Shown: positions 20,946 through 33,478 of the stretch, piece by piece
Layout: each line of letters begins with the position of its first letter
Position numbering within the stretch: the stretch's first letter is position 1
Source: Dactylonectria macrodidyma
Lineage: Eukaryota > Ascomycota > Sordariomycetes > Hypocreales > Nectriaceae
Length of the DNA stretch: 64,000 nt
Assembly (NCBI GenBank): GCA_020744425.1
Contig: JAGMUV010000007.1
Coordinates: 682,001-746,000, forward strand
Direction: 5' to 3'
Program-made: the position numbers and the translations under genes
The notes under the pieces: generated by a model
Database searches by the model: none
What the model saw: the letters and a program-made list of their open reading frames with translations, nothing else
What the model was told of the DNA's origin: nothing

Positions 20946-21899
20946 ATGAACCCATCCTGGCCGTCCGTTAAGCGGGCACAACAATTGTCGATGGATTCAA
21001 AGTCGAAGAGCTCAGATGAGAGCAAGAAGGCACTTGAGTTAACAGATCTTCCTCTTGAGATTCGCGAACTCATTTGGGAGTTTTCTCTTCCGAAGTGCCG
21101 TGTCTTTCACGTCAAATCCATCTCTCAACAGCGGCCAGCAGTCCCAGACACACACACAATGTACTGCAAATTCCACATCGACCATGCTCCTCCAGTATGC
21201 CTGTATGTGTGCTCGGAAGCCCGCATTGTCGCTCTCCGCAAGGGCTTCTTCCTTTCGCCTCATGGACAACACCCTGGCTACTGGTTTTCCCCCGAAAAGG
21301 ACATCCTATACTTAGACCGCAACCAGCGTACATGGTTTCATATGAAGCCAGACCAGCCTCGCATGACAGTACCGGGCTGGGACCGCGTGCTCAACCTAGG
21401 AGTTGAATGGCGAGCGTTTTTCCGAGACATCCCGCGGCCATCAGAGAATGAAACGATAGCCAGCTATTGGAGGGCGTCGATAGACAAAATGTACATTTAC
21501 ATGCCACGAATAAGGACTATCAACTACATCCTCCCAAAGGCGAGATACAAGGGAGGAGCCACTTGGGGACGAGAGCCATTTGGCTCACACAACTTTGAGG
21601 CTGAGCTGTTACCACTCCCAGAAGACACGCTGATCCCATGGGAGACGAGCCGAAACCTCGGCCGTGCCGGGCCACATCATGGCCAGCTGATTACACAGCT
21701 TCAAATGGTTGCAACTCTAGCAGCTCCGGTTGTTACCTGGAGAGAGGTGAAACGTGATATTGAAAAGGGCTTTGAGGAAGACGATGGTGTGGGTGATGAA
21801 GAGGCGCAGCCAGCGCGCGAAGGAAGCCCATCCAATGGAGTCTCTGAACCACCTGAGATTCTAGGATGGCAGCTGGTCCGAGTGGGAGCGCCTTTCTAA
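20946..21899 (+). CDS. 2EXR-domain protein
   Basis: A single exon of 317 aa. The N-terminal region shows the 2EXR pattern: LTDLPLEIRELIWEFSLP, then RVFHVKS, then HAPPVCLYVCSEARIVALRKGF and FSPEKDILYLDRN. The rest (about residues 130-317) is unassigned and ends in an acidic, Ser-rich stretch and LGWQLVRVGAPF. 2EXR proteins are abundant in filamentous ascomycetes and their role is unknown; the F-box-like opening (LPLEIRELIW) has led to suggestions of protein interaction, which is weak evidence. A second in-frame ATG (20991, MDSKSKSS) would give a protein 15 residues shorter; I cannot decide between them. Confidence 0.8.
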   Translation: MNPSWPSVKRAQQLSMDSKSKSSDESKKALELTDLPLEIRELIWEFSLPKCRVFHVKSISQQRPAVPDTHTMYCKFHIDHAPPVCLYVCSEARIVALRKGFFLSPHGQHPGYWFSPEKDILYLDRNQRTWFHMKPDQPRMTVPGWDRVLNLGVEWRAFFRDIPRPSENETIASYWRASIDKMYIYMPRIRTINYILPKARYKGGATWGREPFGSHNFEAELLPLPEDTLIPWETSRNLGRAGPHHGQLITQLQMVATLAAPVVTWREVKRDIEKGFEEDDGVGDEEAQPAREGSPSNGVSEPPEILGWQLVRVGAPF

Positions 21900-22232
21900 A
21901 GGAGACCCGAGTATATTCGAAGCCCCATCTCGGGTATTTGACGATTCTTGTTCATGCCATGCTACGATAAAATGTCATGGTGGATACTTTGCATGTGGGC
22001 CTTCCAAGCAAATAGATCGACAATGGGGGGATCAATCAACGTCAATTGGTATCACAACTATGTGCATTATACACATTTACTTCACACTCCTGCAACAAAA
22101 ATCGTGTCAGGACTTCAACTCCGTGCTCCCGTTCATCAATCCGCTTTTGACTGGGCATCATCCCAGATATTAAGCCATCATCGGCTCCCATGACGTGTCA
22201 ATCAAACTCCCAAAAAGAAATAAGCGAATAGC
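21900..22232. other. Convergent 3' region, 2EXR / VOC genes
   Basis: 333 bp between converging stops, with AT-rich patches. No gene was seen. Confidence 0.5.
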
Positions 22233-22706
22233 TTAAAAGGTCAAGTGGACAACTTCAATGTTGTTGCCCAGAGGGTCGAGGACAAAGGCTCCGTAGTAGC
22301 CAGGCATGTACTCCTTACGAATGCCTGGCTTTCCATTGTCGGTAGCGCCAGCCTTGCTATTGGGAAAATCAGCACTATTACTTCGCCGGGCGCAGACTAG
22401 GGAATCGACTTACATGGCAGCATCGTACCACTCATCAACATGCTCCCGATTCTTACCGTCAAAGGCGACGTGAACGGGCGCGACTCGATTCTTGAGCTCG
22501 CCGTCGTACTTCTGGAGGCCGTCGACACAGCCGCCGCCGAGCCAAAAGTCCGGGCCGCCGCCTGGGACGCCGAAGCCACAATACGAGTGAGGCTCATGGG
22601 CCTCGACGACAATCTCGTATCCGAGGGGCTTGAGGATGGCTTTGTAGAAGTCTCGCATCTCGGCGAAGTGGTCGCCAACGGGGAGTCCGATGTGGGCGAA
22701 GGGCAT
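22233..22706 (-). CDS. Glyoxalase/bleomycin-resistance (VOC) family protein
   Basis: Two exons, 138 aa. The intron 22357-22413 (GTAAGT...CCAATAG) keeps the frame. The single VOC domain spans the whole chain: MPFAHIGLPVGD opens the first beta-alpha-beta module, FYKAILKPLGYE and GPDFWLGGG follow, then RVAPVHVAFDGKNREHVDEWYDAA and GYYGAFVLDPLGNNIEVVHLTF close it. H5, H80 and the Glu in NNIEVVH occupy the usual metal-ligand positions. Proteins of this size are typically dimeric metalloenzymes or small-molecule binding proteins; the substrate cannot be told from sequence. It lies next to a long gene-poor stretch. Confidence 0.88.
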
Positions 22707-25700
22707 GGTGGATGGTGGTTTGGGGTTGGTGGAATAGGTGATGGGTGTGTGGGTGGATGGTTGAGAAGGTGATTGTTTTCAGATGAGGTTGTGATGATAT
22801 AAGTAGTCAGCGTAGTCAGTGAATAAAGTATTGAGTGAATGAATGATGGATGGATGGATGAATGGGACAAGCCGCGTCTTAAATACACCATCTACCATCC
22901 TAAGATGCTACCCCTCTTCACCGAACGAAGCCGTTCACGCTGATACTTTGGAACATGTTCGAGCTCAACTCAAACATAGCCTATCGCGTCCGTCCTTTGC
23001 AGCCACTCCAAGGGGCTATGCGTTCTCCCCCTCATGGATCTGCAAGCCACGGGTCAGCCCCGGACAATCAGAAATGTCCAAGTTGTCCGAATTAGTTTGC
23101 TCGAAGGAACAGAACACGTGAGTTCGCGCCGGACTCGCGCTACGAAAGTGACGATTGAAGCTGGCACGCGGGTGACTCACGCGGCGGGATTGGAATTAAT
23201 CCCAGGATAGATGTTAAGTTAGTGAGTGATTGATGCAGCTGCATGGATCAAGATCCTTGGCTGTACCCAGCGCAGCTGCCGCCGAATGTCGTCAGTGGTC
23301 ACAGCGCCCCGCTATGCAAGACCCCCGCTAATTACAGGGCATGTCAGCATCGCCCACAAGGGGTCGGCACAGCGCACGGCCACTGTGGATTTTAGCCAGC
23401 GTTACCTTGCAATTCACACCGTGACAAGTTCAGCCACAAACCTGTCCATGAATTCATGCAGTGACAAATTTCAAGCCCAAGTCATCAAGCGGAATGAAGA
23501 TGAAGCTGGGTTAGAGCCGGGGAACATGGAGAATATCTAAAGTCCGGGACTGTCAGCGCCGCATCCAAAAGTCCGCCCTTGCCGAAAGGGACGTTCTAGA
23601 TCCTAACGCAAGCAAGGGACATAGGTAAGCGTCCTCCTCCAACGACGCTTGGCCATGACGACCACTGGTAGACATATCCAATAGGTGGGGATGGAATGTC
23701 GAGCGGTGTCTCATTGATCATTGAATACAAGATAAACCTCCAACCCGTGGTTTAAGTCCGTACTCTAAATACCGTATGCAAATTCTGTCCCTCCAGATAA
23801 TCTCAGCCATCGGACGGCGAAGCAGGATAATAGAGACATTATGCCTTCCCAAATACCATGCACCCATCCCACGAAAACATACCGTGAAAACCGTGTTCAA
23901 TTATTTAGCGTGTTTAGCAACGAAGCCCATTTCTTGGGTGGTGCATGCTCTTCACACGATAACCAACCCTGTTCAGGGTGGGCAATGAAGCAAATGAAGA
24001 TGGTCAAGCTCTGGTCATGGATTATGTCTCAAAGTAGCGTGCGGACAATCGCATAGTCTTATCCTCAATACCAAAAGGTCCTCCTCTAGATTCTCCTATA
24101 CTAAAAGCAATCAAGGCGTGTTTAAGGGCAGAGGATAGCCATGTTGGAAATACATGTGCTTTATCACCATTGAGATGATCGATTCACCAATCTCCACTAC
24201 AACCATTACGCCTGTACCAAGTGATGATAAAAACAAAACCCCCTATGGGTAGCACACCCGCACTTACCAGGCCTAAACTAACACACAGAAACCAAGCACG
24301 ACAGTGTCCTACCTCGTAACTAGCTGTTCCTATTTCTGCTACCCTAGACATCCTGGTTGCTTCCGAGTTGCGCGACCTTGGCGCTCTGCCAACCCACATC
24401 CATAGTCTAAAAACACCAGCATATGTCGCTATGGGTTGTGACTAAAATAAATACGACCTCGGATGGCTTGCTTATCCGACTGAGCTCCTGTCACTGAGTG
24501 TGTAGTTTTTCTTTCATACAGTCACACATGGCTTAAGAATCCATCAGGCATAACACAACCTTTTTCCTAGCCATGTAGTGATTGTTGTTCCTTGCTAGGC
24601 ACCTACAATGCGCCAGGCCAATGATTGAGAATATCAAGAAGAGTAGATGGAACTAGGCGATAATTGCGGCTCAATGATTATAAATATATATTTCCACAAA
24701 CCGCACGATTACTATTACTGACGTCGGTGACTTATTTCGGATCCAAACAAAAAGTGCTATCATGTCGAACCAGCTATAACACGAACTCTAGTGTTGGCTC
24801 AACCCGCCTCATCCGAGAAGTTCGCCTTGTGATGCTAAGTTTAACACCCCTAGCCTTGTACATGTGTCGTCAGGCGTACCGCGGGATCGATTAATGCGGT
24901 CTACTGCTGTGTCATCCTTCATTGACTGCTCCCCATCTCAATCCAAGCTTAGCGGCTTTTGTCCTTCGTAGACATTCAATTCTGTGATCTTAAGTTTACT
25001 GAATGACATGTCTATGACGTCTCGTAATTCATGTCGAGGGTGATTGGGAAGTGTCAGCTCGCATGGCGCGTCCGATCCTTCATTTACCAACACATATTGA
25101 TAACAAACTTCACATCGTCGCTCCACCCCGGTCTGAGATCACCTCCAGATCTCTCTCACTTTTCAATGACCTGCTACTACGTCTCGGTAAATCTCCCCAT
25201 CCTTCAAAATTGCCATGTGACGGATTTGATGCCTTTGTGTCCCTCTTGAACGGCCCGAACGGCAACTGAGTGCCGGTCCCAGATATGCCGTGGCACGGAG
25301 GACGCCGCTCCCATTCGCACAGAGAGTCCAGCTGGGAGAAGTTGGTATTTTTATATCGTGTGGCAGCATGACGCCCAATCCTGCGTGGCGGTGCCTGTGT
25401 TTTGGTACGCATAGAATCCTCCTATTTCTACCCAACGAGAGCGTCCTCTAAGAGTCCTTGAACCAGCCGCTCGGCTCGCTGGCTTATTAAGTTACCGCGC
25501 GCGTCTTTTGTGCGCTGGTCAAGACGATATTGGTCATATTCTGGTTGCTGACACAAACGTTCCATGCATGTTTGCGATCCACTGGTGCAAGTCAGCCAGG
25601 CTTTGCCCGTTGAAGATTCTAGGTCAGCATATCGGTTATTAGGACTCTAAGTCCGCATAACAGCTTCCCAATTGTCTCTCGGGCGTCAGAACTTATTCCA

Positions 25701-26280
25701 GGACTAGGATAAGAGGACCCGATGCGTCGGATAACTGTCATTGCCAATCTTACAAGGCTTGGCTTCATTAGCTACACCACACGGAGGGCCGCCTTGTTTG
25801 GGGGCCAGGTGAGATCCAACGGGCTTGAGAAGACGCACCGCAGCACATGGTTCGGCGCGGCGCCTGACATACATATCAAAAAGCTGGCTCACCTCAGCCC
25901 TTATGTCACAGACGAGATAACCCGCCCAATCGGTTTGGCGCAAAGGAGCAGAGCTGAGGTTGAGTTGTCACCGACGACGAGCCTAGTGCTGACGAGCCTT
26001 CACGAGGTAGGACGGAGACTGCGCCCAAAGAGGACCGATTTCTGTCGCCTCATGAAGGTAAACAAGGTCGCTTGAATGAAGATGATGACCTCAAATGCCT
26101 TTGTCGGATAGCGCAGGCCCGACCCCTGTATATGCAAGGCGTATGTGCTGTTACCTGCGGTGCGTGGCAACCGCTCAACGTAGCGTTGTCTGCCTGCTGA
26201 TACGGAGTTCAAATATCAACTGGGAATAGATCGACTACGAGAAAGGCAGATTTCTGAATGCGTCGAGTATATCAATATCA
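22707..26280. other. 3.6-kb gene-poor stretch
   Basis: Both flanking genes point away. Only short unstable open frames are present and none is recognisable. A GATG-rich microsatellite lies near 22840-22860. The segment 23.7-25.0 kb is AT-richer, with numerous stops on both strands, and could be an old degenerate repeat, but I could not see terminal repeats or transposase motifs. Confidence 0.45.
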
Positions 26281-26394
26281 ATGATGCGCCGCTTCTACCT
26301 TTACGCCGTCGCCATGCCGCTGAAGAACGCCAAGGAAGCCATTACATGGTGCCGCAACACCTTCAACTTACTTGTCTACTATCTTCTTCACTAG
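26281..26394 (+). CDS. Candidate upstream ORF (37 codons) before the laccase gene
   Basis: ATGATGCGCC starts a 37-residue frame (MMRRFYLYAVAMPLKNAKEA, then a hydrophobic end YYLLH) that stops at 26394, only 27 nt before the laccase ATG. If it lies in the mRNA leader it could damp laccase translation. No transcript start is known, so this is a candidate only. Confidence 0.3.
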   Translation: MMRRFYLYAVAMPLKNAKEAITWCRNTFNLLVYYLLH

Positions 26395-26421
26395 CTGATC
26401 AAATCAGCTCTCTCGTCCAAG

Positions 26422-28377
26422 ATGATCTCTTTGTTTCGTGGTCTCTTGTTGTCCTTCGCCCTTCTTGGGTCAGTGGCCGAGGCAGCTCCCAAGAAGGGCG
26501 GTGGCCATGGAGGGAAAAAGCATTACCCTGGGCAGTCTAGGGTCTATGACTTCAGCATTACTTGGGAGGAACATGCCCCGGATGGATACTCGAGACAGAT
26601 GCTGTTGGTGAATGGAGAGTCGCCAGGGCCGACGTTGGTGGCTGACCAGGACGATTGGATCTTTGTCAATGTTCACAACTACTCACCTTATAATACGACA
26701 CTACACTTTCACGGTACGTCGTTCAAGTCTCATTATCACGGAATTCACATTCTAATTAACCCTAGGTATCGAGATGCTGGGCACTCCATGGTCGGACGGT
26801 GTTCCAGGAGTCACCCAACAGCCCATCGAACCTGATGCCAGCTTCACATACAAGTTCAAGGCGACACAGTACGGCAGCTACTGGTACCACGCTCACTTCC
26901 GAGGCCAGATCGAAGACGGCTTCTACGGGCCCATCGTCATCCACCCGCGACGCGGCGATCCTGACCCCTTCCACTTGATCTCAGAAGATATCAACGTGAG
27001 GCGCGCCATGAAAGAAGCAGAACGCAACGTCGTGCCGCTCGTTATCGCCGACTTCACGCACCTCACTTCGGATGCCAAGTGGGACATGACGCTCGCCGCG
27101 GGCGTCGAGGACTCTTGCTACGACTCTATCCTCTTCAACGGTAAGGGCAGCGTTACGTGTCTGCCGGAAGATGAGATAACTCCGCTCCTGAATGACCAGC
27201 AAAAAGGTCTGTTGGCGCTCGTGCCGGGGGCATCCGTATCTGATAAAGCGTAAGTTGTTAAAACCTTGATAGATATTCATTGGCACTGACACGAGCCAGG
27301 TGTCTTCCAGCTTCCGTACTCATAGCCCTTGCAGGCGGCCAAGGCAACGAGAGCGCGTTGCTCCCAGGTGTCTTCTCCGGTTGCGAAGAGACGCAAGGCT
27401 CGGTGGAAGTCATCGAGCCCTCGTGTGAAGACGATGAGTTCATCGCCATCGACATTGTCGGCGCCATCAACTTCGGCACGGGTGTTGTCTCCATCGATGA
27501 GCACGACATGTGGGTGTACGCCGTCGACGGATCCTACATCGAGCCGCAAAAGGTCCAGGCCATTGTGGTCACCAACGGCGATAGATACTCGGTGCTGGTC
27601 AAGCTGGACAAGGCGGGCGACTTTAAAATTCGCTTCAACGCGGTTACGCCGCTACAGATGCTTGCCGGACATGCCATTCTCTCTGTTCCGGGTGCGAGTA
27701 TATCGGAAGAAGAGTCAACTCCATACGTCAACTACGTAGGCGTACCCTTGACGCCAGATGTGGTCTTCTTCAACCAAAACATTGCGTTCCCATACCCTCC
27801 AGATCCCATCTCTCAAACCGCAGACGCCTTATTCGTCTTGGACATGCACTTCGACGGCGCGTCGTATCTGTGGGCGCTCAACAGTTCGCGCCTGATGCCC
27901 ATCAACCTCGACGCCGGCGAGCCGACGCTCTTCAAGCCCGACTTCGACGAGAGCAACAACGTGACGCTTTCAACAAAGTACAACGACTGGATCGACCTCG
28001 TCTTCTTCGCGTCTGCCTTCCCGCAGCCGCCGCACCCGATCCATAAGCACGGCACCAAAATGTACCAGATCGGCGCCGGCACGGGGCCTTTTAAGTGGAA
28101 GTCGGTCGACGAGGCTATTCAAGAGATTCCTGACCAGTTCAACCTGGTCAACCCGCCGCGGAGAGATGCTTTCACTTCGCTTCCCGCCGAAACCGATGTC
28201 ACATGGGTCGTGGTAAGGTATCACGCTAGCAACCCTGGTGCGTGGCTTCTGCATTGTCACATCAATAACCACATGCTGGGAGGTATGATGATGGTGATTC
28301 AGGACGGCGTGGATAACTGGCCGGTGATTCCAGAGGAATATCAGAATGGAAGACATGGACAAGGTCCTCAGTGGTGA
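26422..28377 (+). CDS. Laccase-like multicopper oxidase, secreted
   Basis: Three exons, 617 aa. Introns are 26714-26765 and 27250-27299. Signal peptide: MISLFRGLLLSFALLGSVAEA. All four copper-binding boxes are present: H95-F-H97-G, H139-A-H141-F, H504-P-I-H507-K-H509-G and H577-C578-H579-INN-H583. C578 and H583 are type 1 copper ligands; the axial position (residue 588) is Met, which in this family usually goes with a low redox potential. The order of cupredoxin domains is standard. Ascomycete members include laccases, conidial-pigment oxidases and Fet3-like ferroxidases; I saw no C-terminal transmembrane segment, so a Fet3 partner role is unlikely. The natural substrate is unknown. It converges on the amino-acid permease, 119 bp away. 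Confidence 0.9.
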
Positions 28378-28496
28378 GTTACATAAAGCCATGAGAACCA
28401 ACTGGGCCTTGGTTGCATTCACGATATCGAACATGGTACCGTAGTAAATATTATGATTAATACCACTTCCCTTACCAAATGACCCAAATTCATAAT

Positions 28497-30533
28497 CTAG
28501 AAAAGCCAGGTTATCACATTCTTGGCCTTGCCTTTCCAGCCCGTAACCTCCACCACCTTCTCCTCGGCCGTGTACGTGTCCGTCTCCAAGTCCATCTCGG
28601 CCAGCCCCACCGTCTTGGTCTTCTTGATCAGCTTCCAGACGACGTACATGAGCAGCATGACGGGCAGCTCGATGTAGAAGCTGACGAAGCTGACGGCGTC
28701 GAACTTGGGGCTGAAGCAGCTCCAGCCCTGGACCAGCACGATGAAGCTGTTGAGGATGACGCAGAACCACGGGCCGAACGGGTACGTCCAGTTCTTGAAG
28801 GGCAGCAGGTGCGTCTTGCCCTGCACCGCGAGGGCCGAGCGGAATCGGATCGAGGTGATTCCGATCGCGATCCAGCTCAGTTGGTTGGACACGCCGACGA
28901 TGCTGAGGCGGGGTTAGCTGAGTGTACTTGAAGGGGGTTGAGACGAGTAGCTGCTTACTTTTGAAGCCACGACCACAGCTGTCCAGCACCAATGAAGCTC
29001 GATCCGAAGCAGAGGCCCGCAACAAAACTCGTCGCAAGAACGGCAACCCAGGGAACCTGGTTCTTGTTCAACTTTCCAAAGACCCTAGGCGCATGGCCCT
29101 CCATGGCAAGCGTGTACATCAGTCTCGCGCCGGCAAACAGAGCATGGTTTCCGGCGGAGAGGACGCTGGTCATGATGACTGCGTTGATGACGCTCCCGGC
29201 AGCTTTCGCACCGGTCATTTGGAAGACAAGAGTAAAGGGAGAGGTGCGTGTCTCCTTGGAGTCAAGGTCCGGGTAGTTGTACGGGATGTTGAGGCCGATC
29301 AGGAGGACGGAGAGCAGGCTGTTGGTGTTAGTGCGTGGGCCGGCCATTCGGCATCAGTGAAGAAACATACTAGAACAGGATGATGCGCCAGAAGACATTC
29401 TTGACGACTTTGGGGAGGTTCCTTGTCGGGTCCTTCGTCTCTCCTGCGGTGATTGCAATACTTTCCGTGCCACCATCTATACAGGGTTCGCATTAATAAG
29501 ATAATGAGGGACGGCGTGTCAAATACTTACAAGCGAACGAAGCGGTGACAAACACGGATGCGAAGCCACCAATGCCTCCAACAAAGGGAGCGCCAGGAAT
29601 GTGCCAGTTCTCGCCTCCAATATAGCGGCCTTCACTGTTTCCACCACAATTGACGACAATGCTCATGACGATGAAGACCTATGAGTAAAGAGTGAGCGGC
29701 TCGGCTCAGACATTGTGGATTAATAAAGACGCAACACTTACAACAATGGTGATGACTTTAAGTAGGCTCAACCAGTACTCGAGCTATATTAGAAGTAGTG
29801 AGCGCTTGTTTGCAATATCAGCTCGGAAAAGCTTGCGTGCTTACCTCGCCGTAGGCTCTCACGGTGATGATGTTGGCCGCGATCAGGACAAACCAGAAGA
29901 TCAGGCTCAGAGCCCATCCTGGGAAGTTGTCGGTCCAGTACTTCAAGAGCAGCTGCAGGGCGACGAGGTCGGCAGCTGTGGAGACTGCATCGTTGAACCA
30001 GTAGTTCCATGTTAGGGCGAAGCCAAAGGCATCATCGACGAAGCGTCTGTAGAAGGGTTAGAACTGGATACATTAAGCCCGCAATAAAAGTATTACGAAA
30101 AATGGAGCTGTGATGAGAAATCCTCTCCCCCCCCCCGAAAAAAAAAAAAGAAAAAAGATGAATAACCAATTATTCTAGAAACGTACCCAGCAAAAGTACA
30201 GAAACTTCCCGCAACGGGAATGAAGGCAGCCATCTCGCCCAAGCTCAGCATGGTCGTAAAGACAATGGCTCCCACAATGGCGTAGGCAATCAGGATTGAC
30301 GCCGGCCCACCCGTGGCCAGCGACTTGCCGGTGCCCAGGAAGAGTCCCGTGCCGATGGTACCGCCAATGGCAATCATCTGGACCTGGCGAGCCGAGAGGG
30401 CTCGTTTGAGCAGATCGGACTGGGTCGGCCCGCGCGCGTTATGGTCGCGGACGTGGAAGCCCTCGACGTCATCGAAGGGAGGTGACGGGTCCGACTCTTT
30501 CGAGTCGAAGTGGGATGAGTGGTTGTACGCCAT
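28497..30533 (-). CDS. Amino-acid permease (YAT family, APC superfamily)
   Basis: Seven exons give 536 aa. Introns: 30047-30186, 29784-29844, 29679-29741, 29477-29530, 29319-29370 and 28903-28958; all phases agree. The hydrophilic N-terminus is followed by LSARQVQMIAIGGTIGTGLFLG, the hallmark TM1 of yeast-type permeases. Later come GEMAAFIPVAGSFCTFAG, FALTWNYWFNDAVSTAADLV, FAYGGTESIAITAGET and NALF-type TM segments, about 12 in all. The C-terminus has a charged tail. The family imports amino acids with protons at the plasma membrane; specificity (general, or for example proline or basic residues) cannot be read here. An ATG 27 nt upstream (MLFSSQHEAM) is in frame; I chose MAYNHSS. The first intron is unusually long (140 nt) with a C-run followed by an A-run. 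Confidence 0.9.
30125..30151. repeat. Mononucleotide C and A runs in permease intron 1
   Basis: About ten C residues followed by GA and about a dozen A residues, inside the first intron of the amino-acid permease. Run length is likely to vary between isolates and be prone to sequencing error. Confidence 0.8.
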
Positions 30534-32419
30534 GGCTTCGTGTTGTGATGAAAACAACACTCTGAGGTGAGGGTGAAGTATACAAGTGTTGGATTGCGGA
30601 GAAGAAGCCCGGTGAAGAAATCAACGGGTCCCTCGAGAAGACGTCACACCTTGCACAACAGAATCAAGAACAAGAGCTAGACGCATAGTGTTTAAAAAAT
30701 ACAGAAGATCATCTTGGGATCCAGCCGTTGAAAAGGATATTTGACTTCACAAATGGCTGCCAGCTACAAGCCAGTCGAGGTCGAGCACGAGGAATTGCGT
30801 GCTCGACGGCACACCCACCCAAAACCCCAGATTCTGGATACTGCGGCATGGGTTGTTAGGTAACAGCTCAGAGCTTCATGTTTTGAAGAACCTCAACAGC
30901 GTAGTGTGCTTCGGAGAGCCCGTCCGCTAGAGACGAGTGCGGAAGGTGAAGACAGAAGGGAGGAACAGGCAAGGATCAGCGGGTCTTTCTTAGTGAAGAT
31001 TGTCTCCCGGGATGGCCCAGTCTTAGGGATTTGAATCCCTCTGGGAAGGAAAAAAAAAATCATGAGAAAGTGTCACGGGCTTTTACTCTATCCGCCCATG
31101 GTAACGTCGCAACGGCCGGCCCGCAGAAACCACTAAAGAGCGAAATCATTGGGCGGCAGGTCGAGCTGTACGCAGTTCGCACCATGTCGTCGGCGTAATA
31201 GCGCCGGTAATCCCTGGCCTCGATGACATGACGAGAAGGAGTCGGCCGACCGAACATGTATTCGATTACCTGTAGGGTCTCTTGCTAGAGCAAGCCACTT
31301 TTTGAGAGAGCCACTGGCAGCCATAAAAAAGTTTCCGGCTTGGCTCCATGGCCCAAACAGGCAACGTGTCTGGCGAGAGGCTCTTGGATATGATCCTTGT
31401 TATTCGTACAAGCTGTAAATTCCGTCGTTTTTGATGGAATTGACGCCATTTAACTACACGAGACGTCGCTTGTTCTGCTCATGATTGTTCCCCTCTGAAG
31501 CTGGATCGTCGGCTCGGCATCATGAGGCTACTCGCGGGTATCCATCTGTCTGCACGCCAAGCAAGCCTAGAAACTCGCTCCCTTCTTGGCCGCGTCTTGG
31601 CCGCCTCCATTCCTTTCTTGGACGGCTTCTTTGATTCCTTGTCTTGGCAAGGTGAGTCTGCGCTGTGACCCCCATTGCAGAAAAGAGGTGCGCTAACTTA
31701 AGGTAGCTTTCCCCCCACTGGCTGTTTTGGGCAGTTGTCGAAGGCCAATAAATGGTTGCCTGGAATATCATCACCAGTTTGTGAGGACCAAACTTCTGTT
31801 CGAGATTGTGATTCGCTTCAAGAGTAATCACTGCTGATAAGCTACACTAGTCCGACATTAAGCTTCATTGCGATGCATTTGTTGTAGATTTGTGCAATGG
31901 ATTCTTAGGAAGGACGCTGCAGGGGTATCTATCTCATTCCACAACACCCCATGCAGACAAGCAGGGCCAGTCTGCTGTCGTCTGTTCCCAGACAACCGCC
32001 AAAACCAAGTTGTTCACGATGCATCATCACTTCATCATCAATAATTCCGTTTTCATTGAGCACTCGTCTTTCCCAGCCACGACCAGCTAGGCCAGAGGTG
32101 AAATGTGGCTGGGGCTGAGTGATACATGAGCCACAGGGCAGACAGCGCACCCCGCTCAGCCTTGGGCTAGGCATTCATGCCACTGGTACACAACTAAGAC
32201 GCAGGCAACAGTGATCAACAATGGCATTGGAATATAATATGGCCTCTTTTGCTTCGATTTAACCCACTTGACTCATAAAAGAATCACATTTTAGAACTCG
32301 GGCTGGCAACGTGGCGCATACACCTTGGGTACAATCGGAACATTAAAGACGAGCCCCTCAGCTCAGCAAGACACCTACACATCAAACATCACCACCTCCT
32401 TCACCCTTCACCCTTCACC
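30534..32419. other. 1.9-kb spacer between divergent permease and oxygenase genes
   Basis: This holds the promoters of both neighbours. It contains a poly-A run near 31050. The short open frames are unrecognised. No repeat family or RNA gene was identified. Confidence 0.45.
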
Positions 32420-33387
32420 ATGTTGTCTAACCTCGCTTCCAAACTCGGCTTCTCCCCCGCCCAGAACTCCTCCTTCGTCGTCAAAGCCTCCGCCAAATCC
32501 CAGAGCAAAGCCCCCGTCCAGGTCACCTATACGCACAACGATGTGCCCATCCCGGACGATTTCCTGACCACACCGCTCGCCAAACCCATCACCACTACTC
32601 ACATCGACTGGGCTGAGACGCCGCTTCCAGAGAACAAGGGCCGCGTCGCCCTCGTACTCGACAATGTTTTGTCGCAGGAGGAATGTAAGCAGATGATTGC
32701 TCTAGCTGAGGACTCGGTGCCTAGGGCAGAGGGCGAGGAAGCCTGGAGGCCGGCAATGGTCAGCTTGGGGCCTGGGTGGGAGGCGCCTGCTCCCGGATAT
32801 CGCGAGAGCGACAGGATCATCTGGAACCAGCAAGTCGTCGTCGATCGTCTGTGGGAGCGCTGCGCCCAATCTGAAGGCCTTCGCGAACTCCTCGCCGTCG
32901 TACCGCCTCAACCACCGATGGGTGGCGGCAAGTGGGAGTTCCGTCGCTACAACGAGCGAATGCGTTTTCTCAAATACTCTCCCGGCCAATACTTCAAGCG
33001 TAAGTGATATATTACACCGCATCTATCGTGTCTAGCATCTAACTCTAGCATCTAGCCCACTGCGACGGCCCGTATTGGTACGAGGACGGCAAGAAGGAGT
33101 TCCAAACCCACTACACCGTCCACCTCTACTTCAACGACTCGGCGGACAACGACCCAGAGTCAGATCTCAAGGGCGGCGCTACCTCATTCCTCGCGAGAAA
33201 GGGCGATCGAAGAGTCGACGTCAACCCCAAGGCGGGAAGCGTCTTGATCTTCCAGCACAGGGGCCTCTTCCACGAGGGCGCCGAAGTGACCCGGGGTACG
33301 AAGTACACAATGCGAACCGACATCTTGTACGAGTGGGTTCCAGATGTTGAGCTTGCTTCAGAAACCGCAGAGGAGACCGCTGCTTGA
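32420..33387 (+). CDS. 2-oxoglutarate/Fe(II) oxygenase, prolyl-4-hydroxylase-like
   Basis: Two exons, 303 aa. The intron is 33000-33055 (GTAAGT...CATCTAG). The C-terminal half is a prolyl 4-hydroxylase alpha-subunit type double-stranded beta-helix. Iron ligands would be H195 and D197 (PHCDGPYWYE) and H266 (GLFHEGAEV); K276, ten residues on, is at the 2-oxoglutarate-binding position (TKYTMRTDILYEW). RFLKYSPGQYFKP and GGATSFLARKG also fit. About 75 N-terminal residues are Lys/Ser/Pro-rich with no signal peptide or transmembrane segment, suggesting a cytosolic or nuclear enzyme. The target residue or molecule is unknown; fungal homologues are generally uncharacterised. The start follows a CA/CT-rich leader. 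Confidence 0.88.
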
Positions 33388-33478
33388 TTGGGATTAGATA
33401 TCAGGGATATAGGTTATTGTTTACATAGTTTCAGTCTAATACCATCGCCTCACGGCATACGACCGCAGCAAGATTGTT

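Noticed and set aside
22707..26280. Transposon in the gene-poor stretch
   Set aside because: No terminal repeats, target duplications or transposase/reverse-transcriptase motifs could be found by eye.
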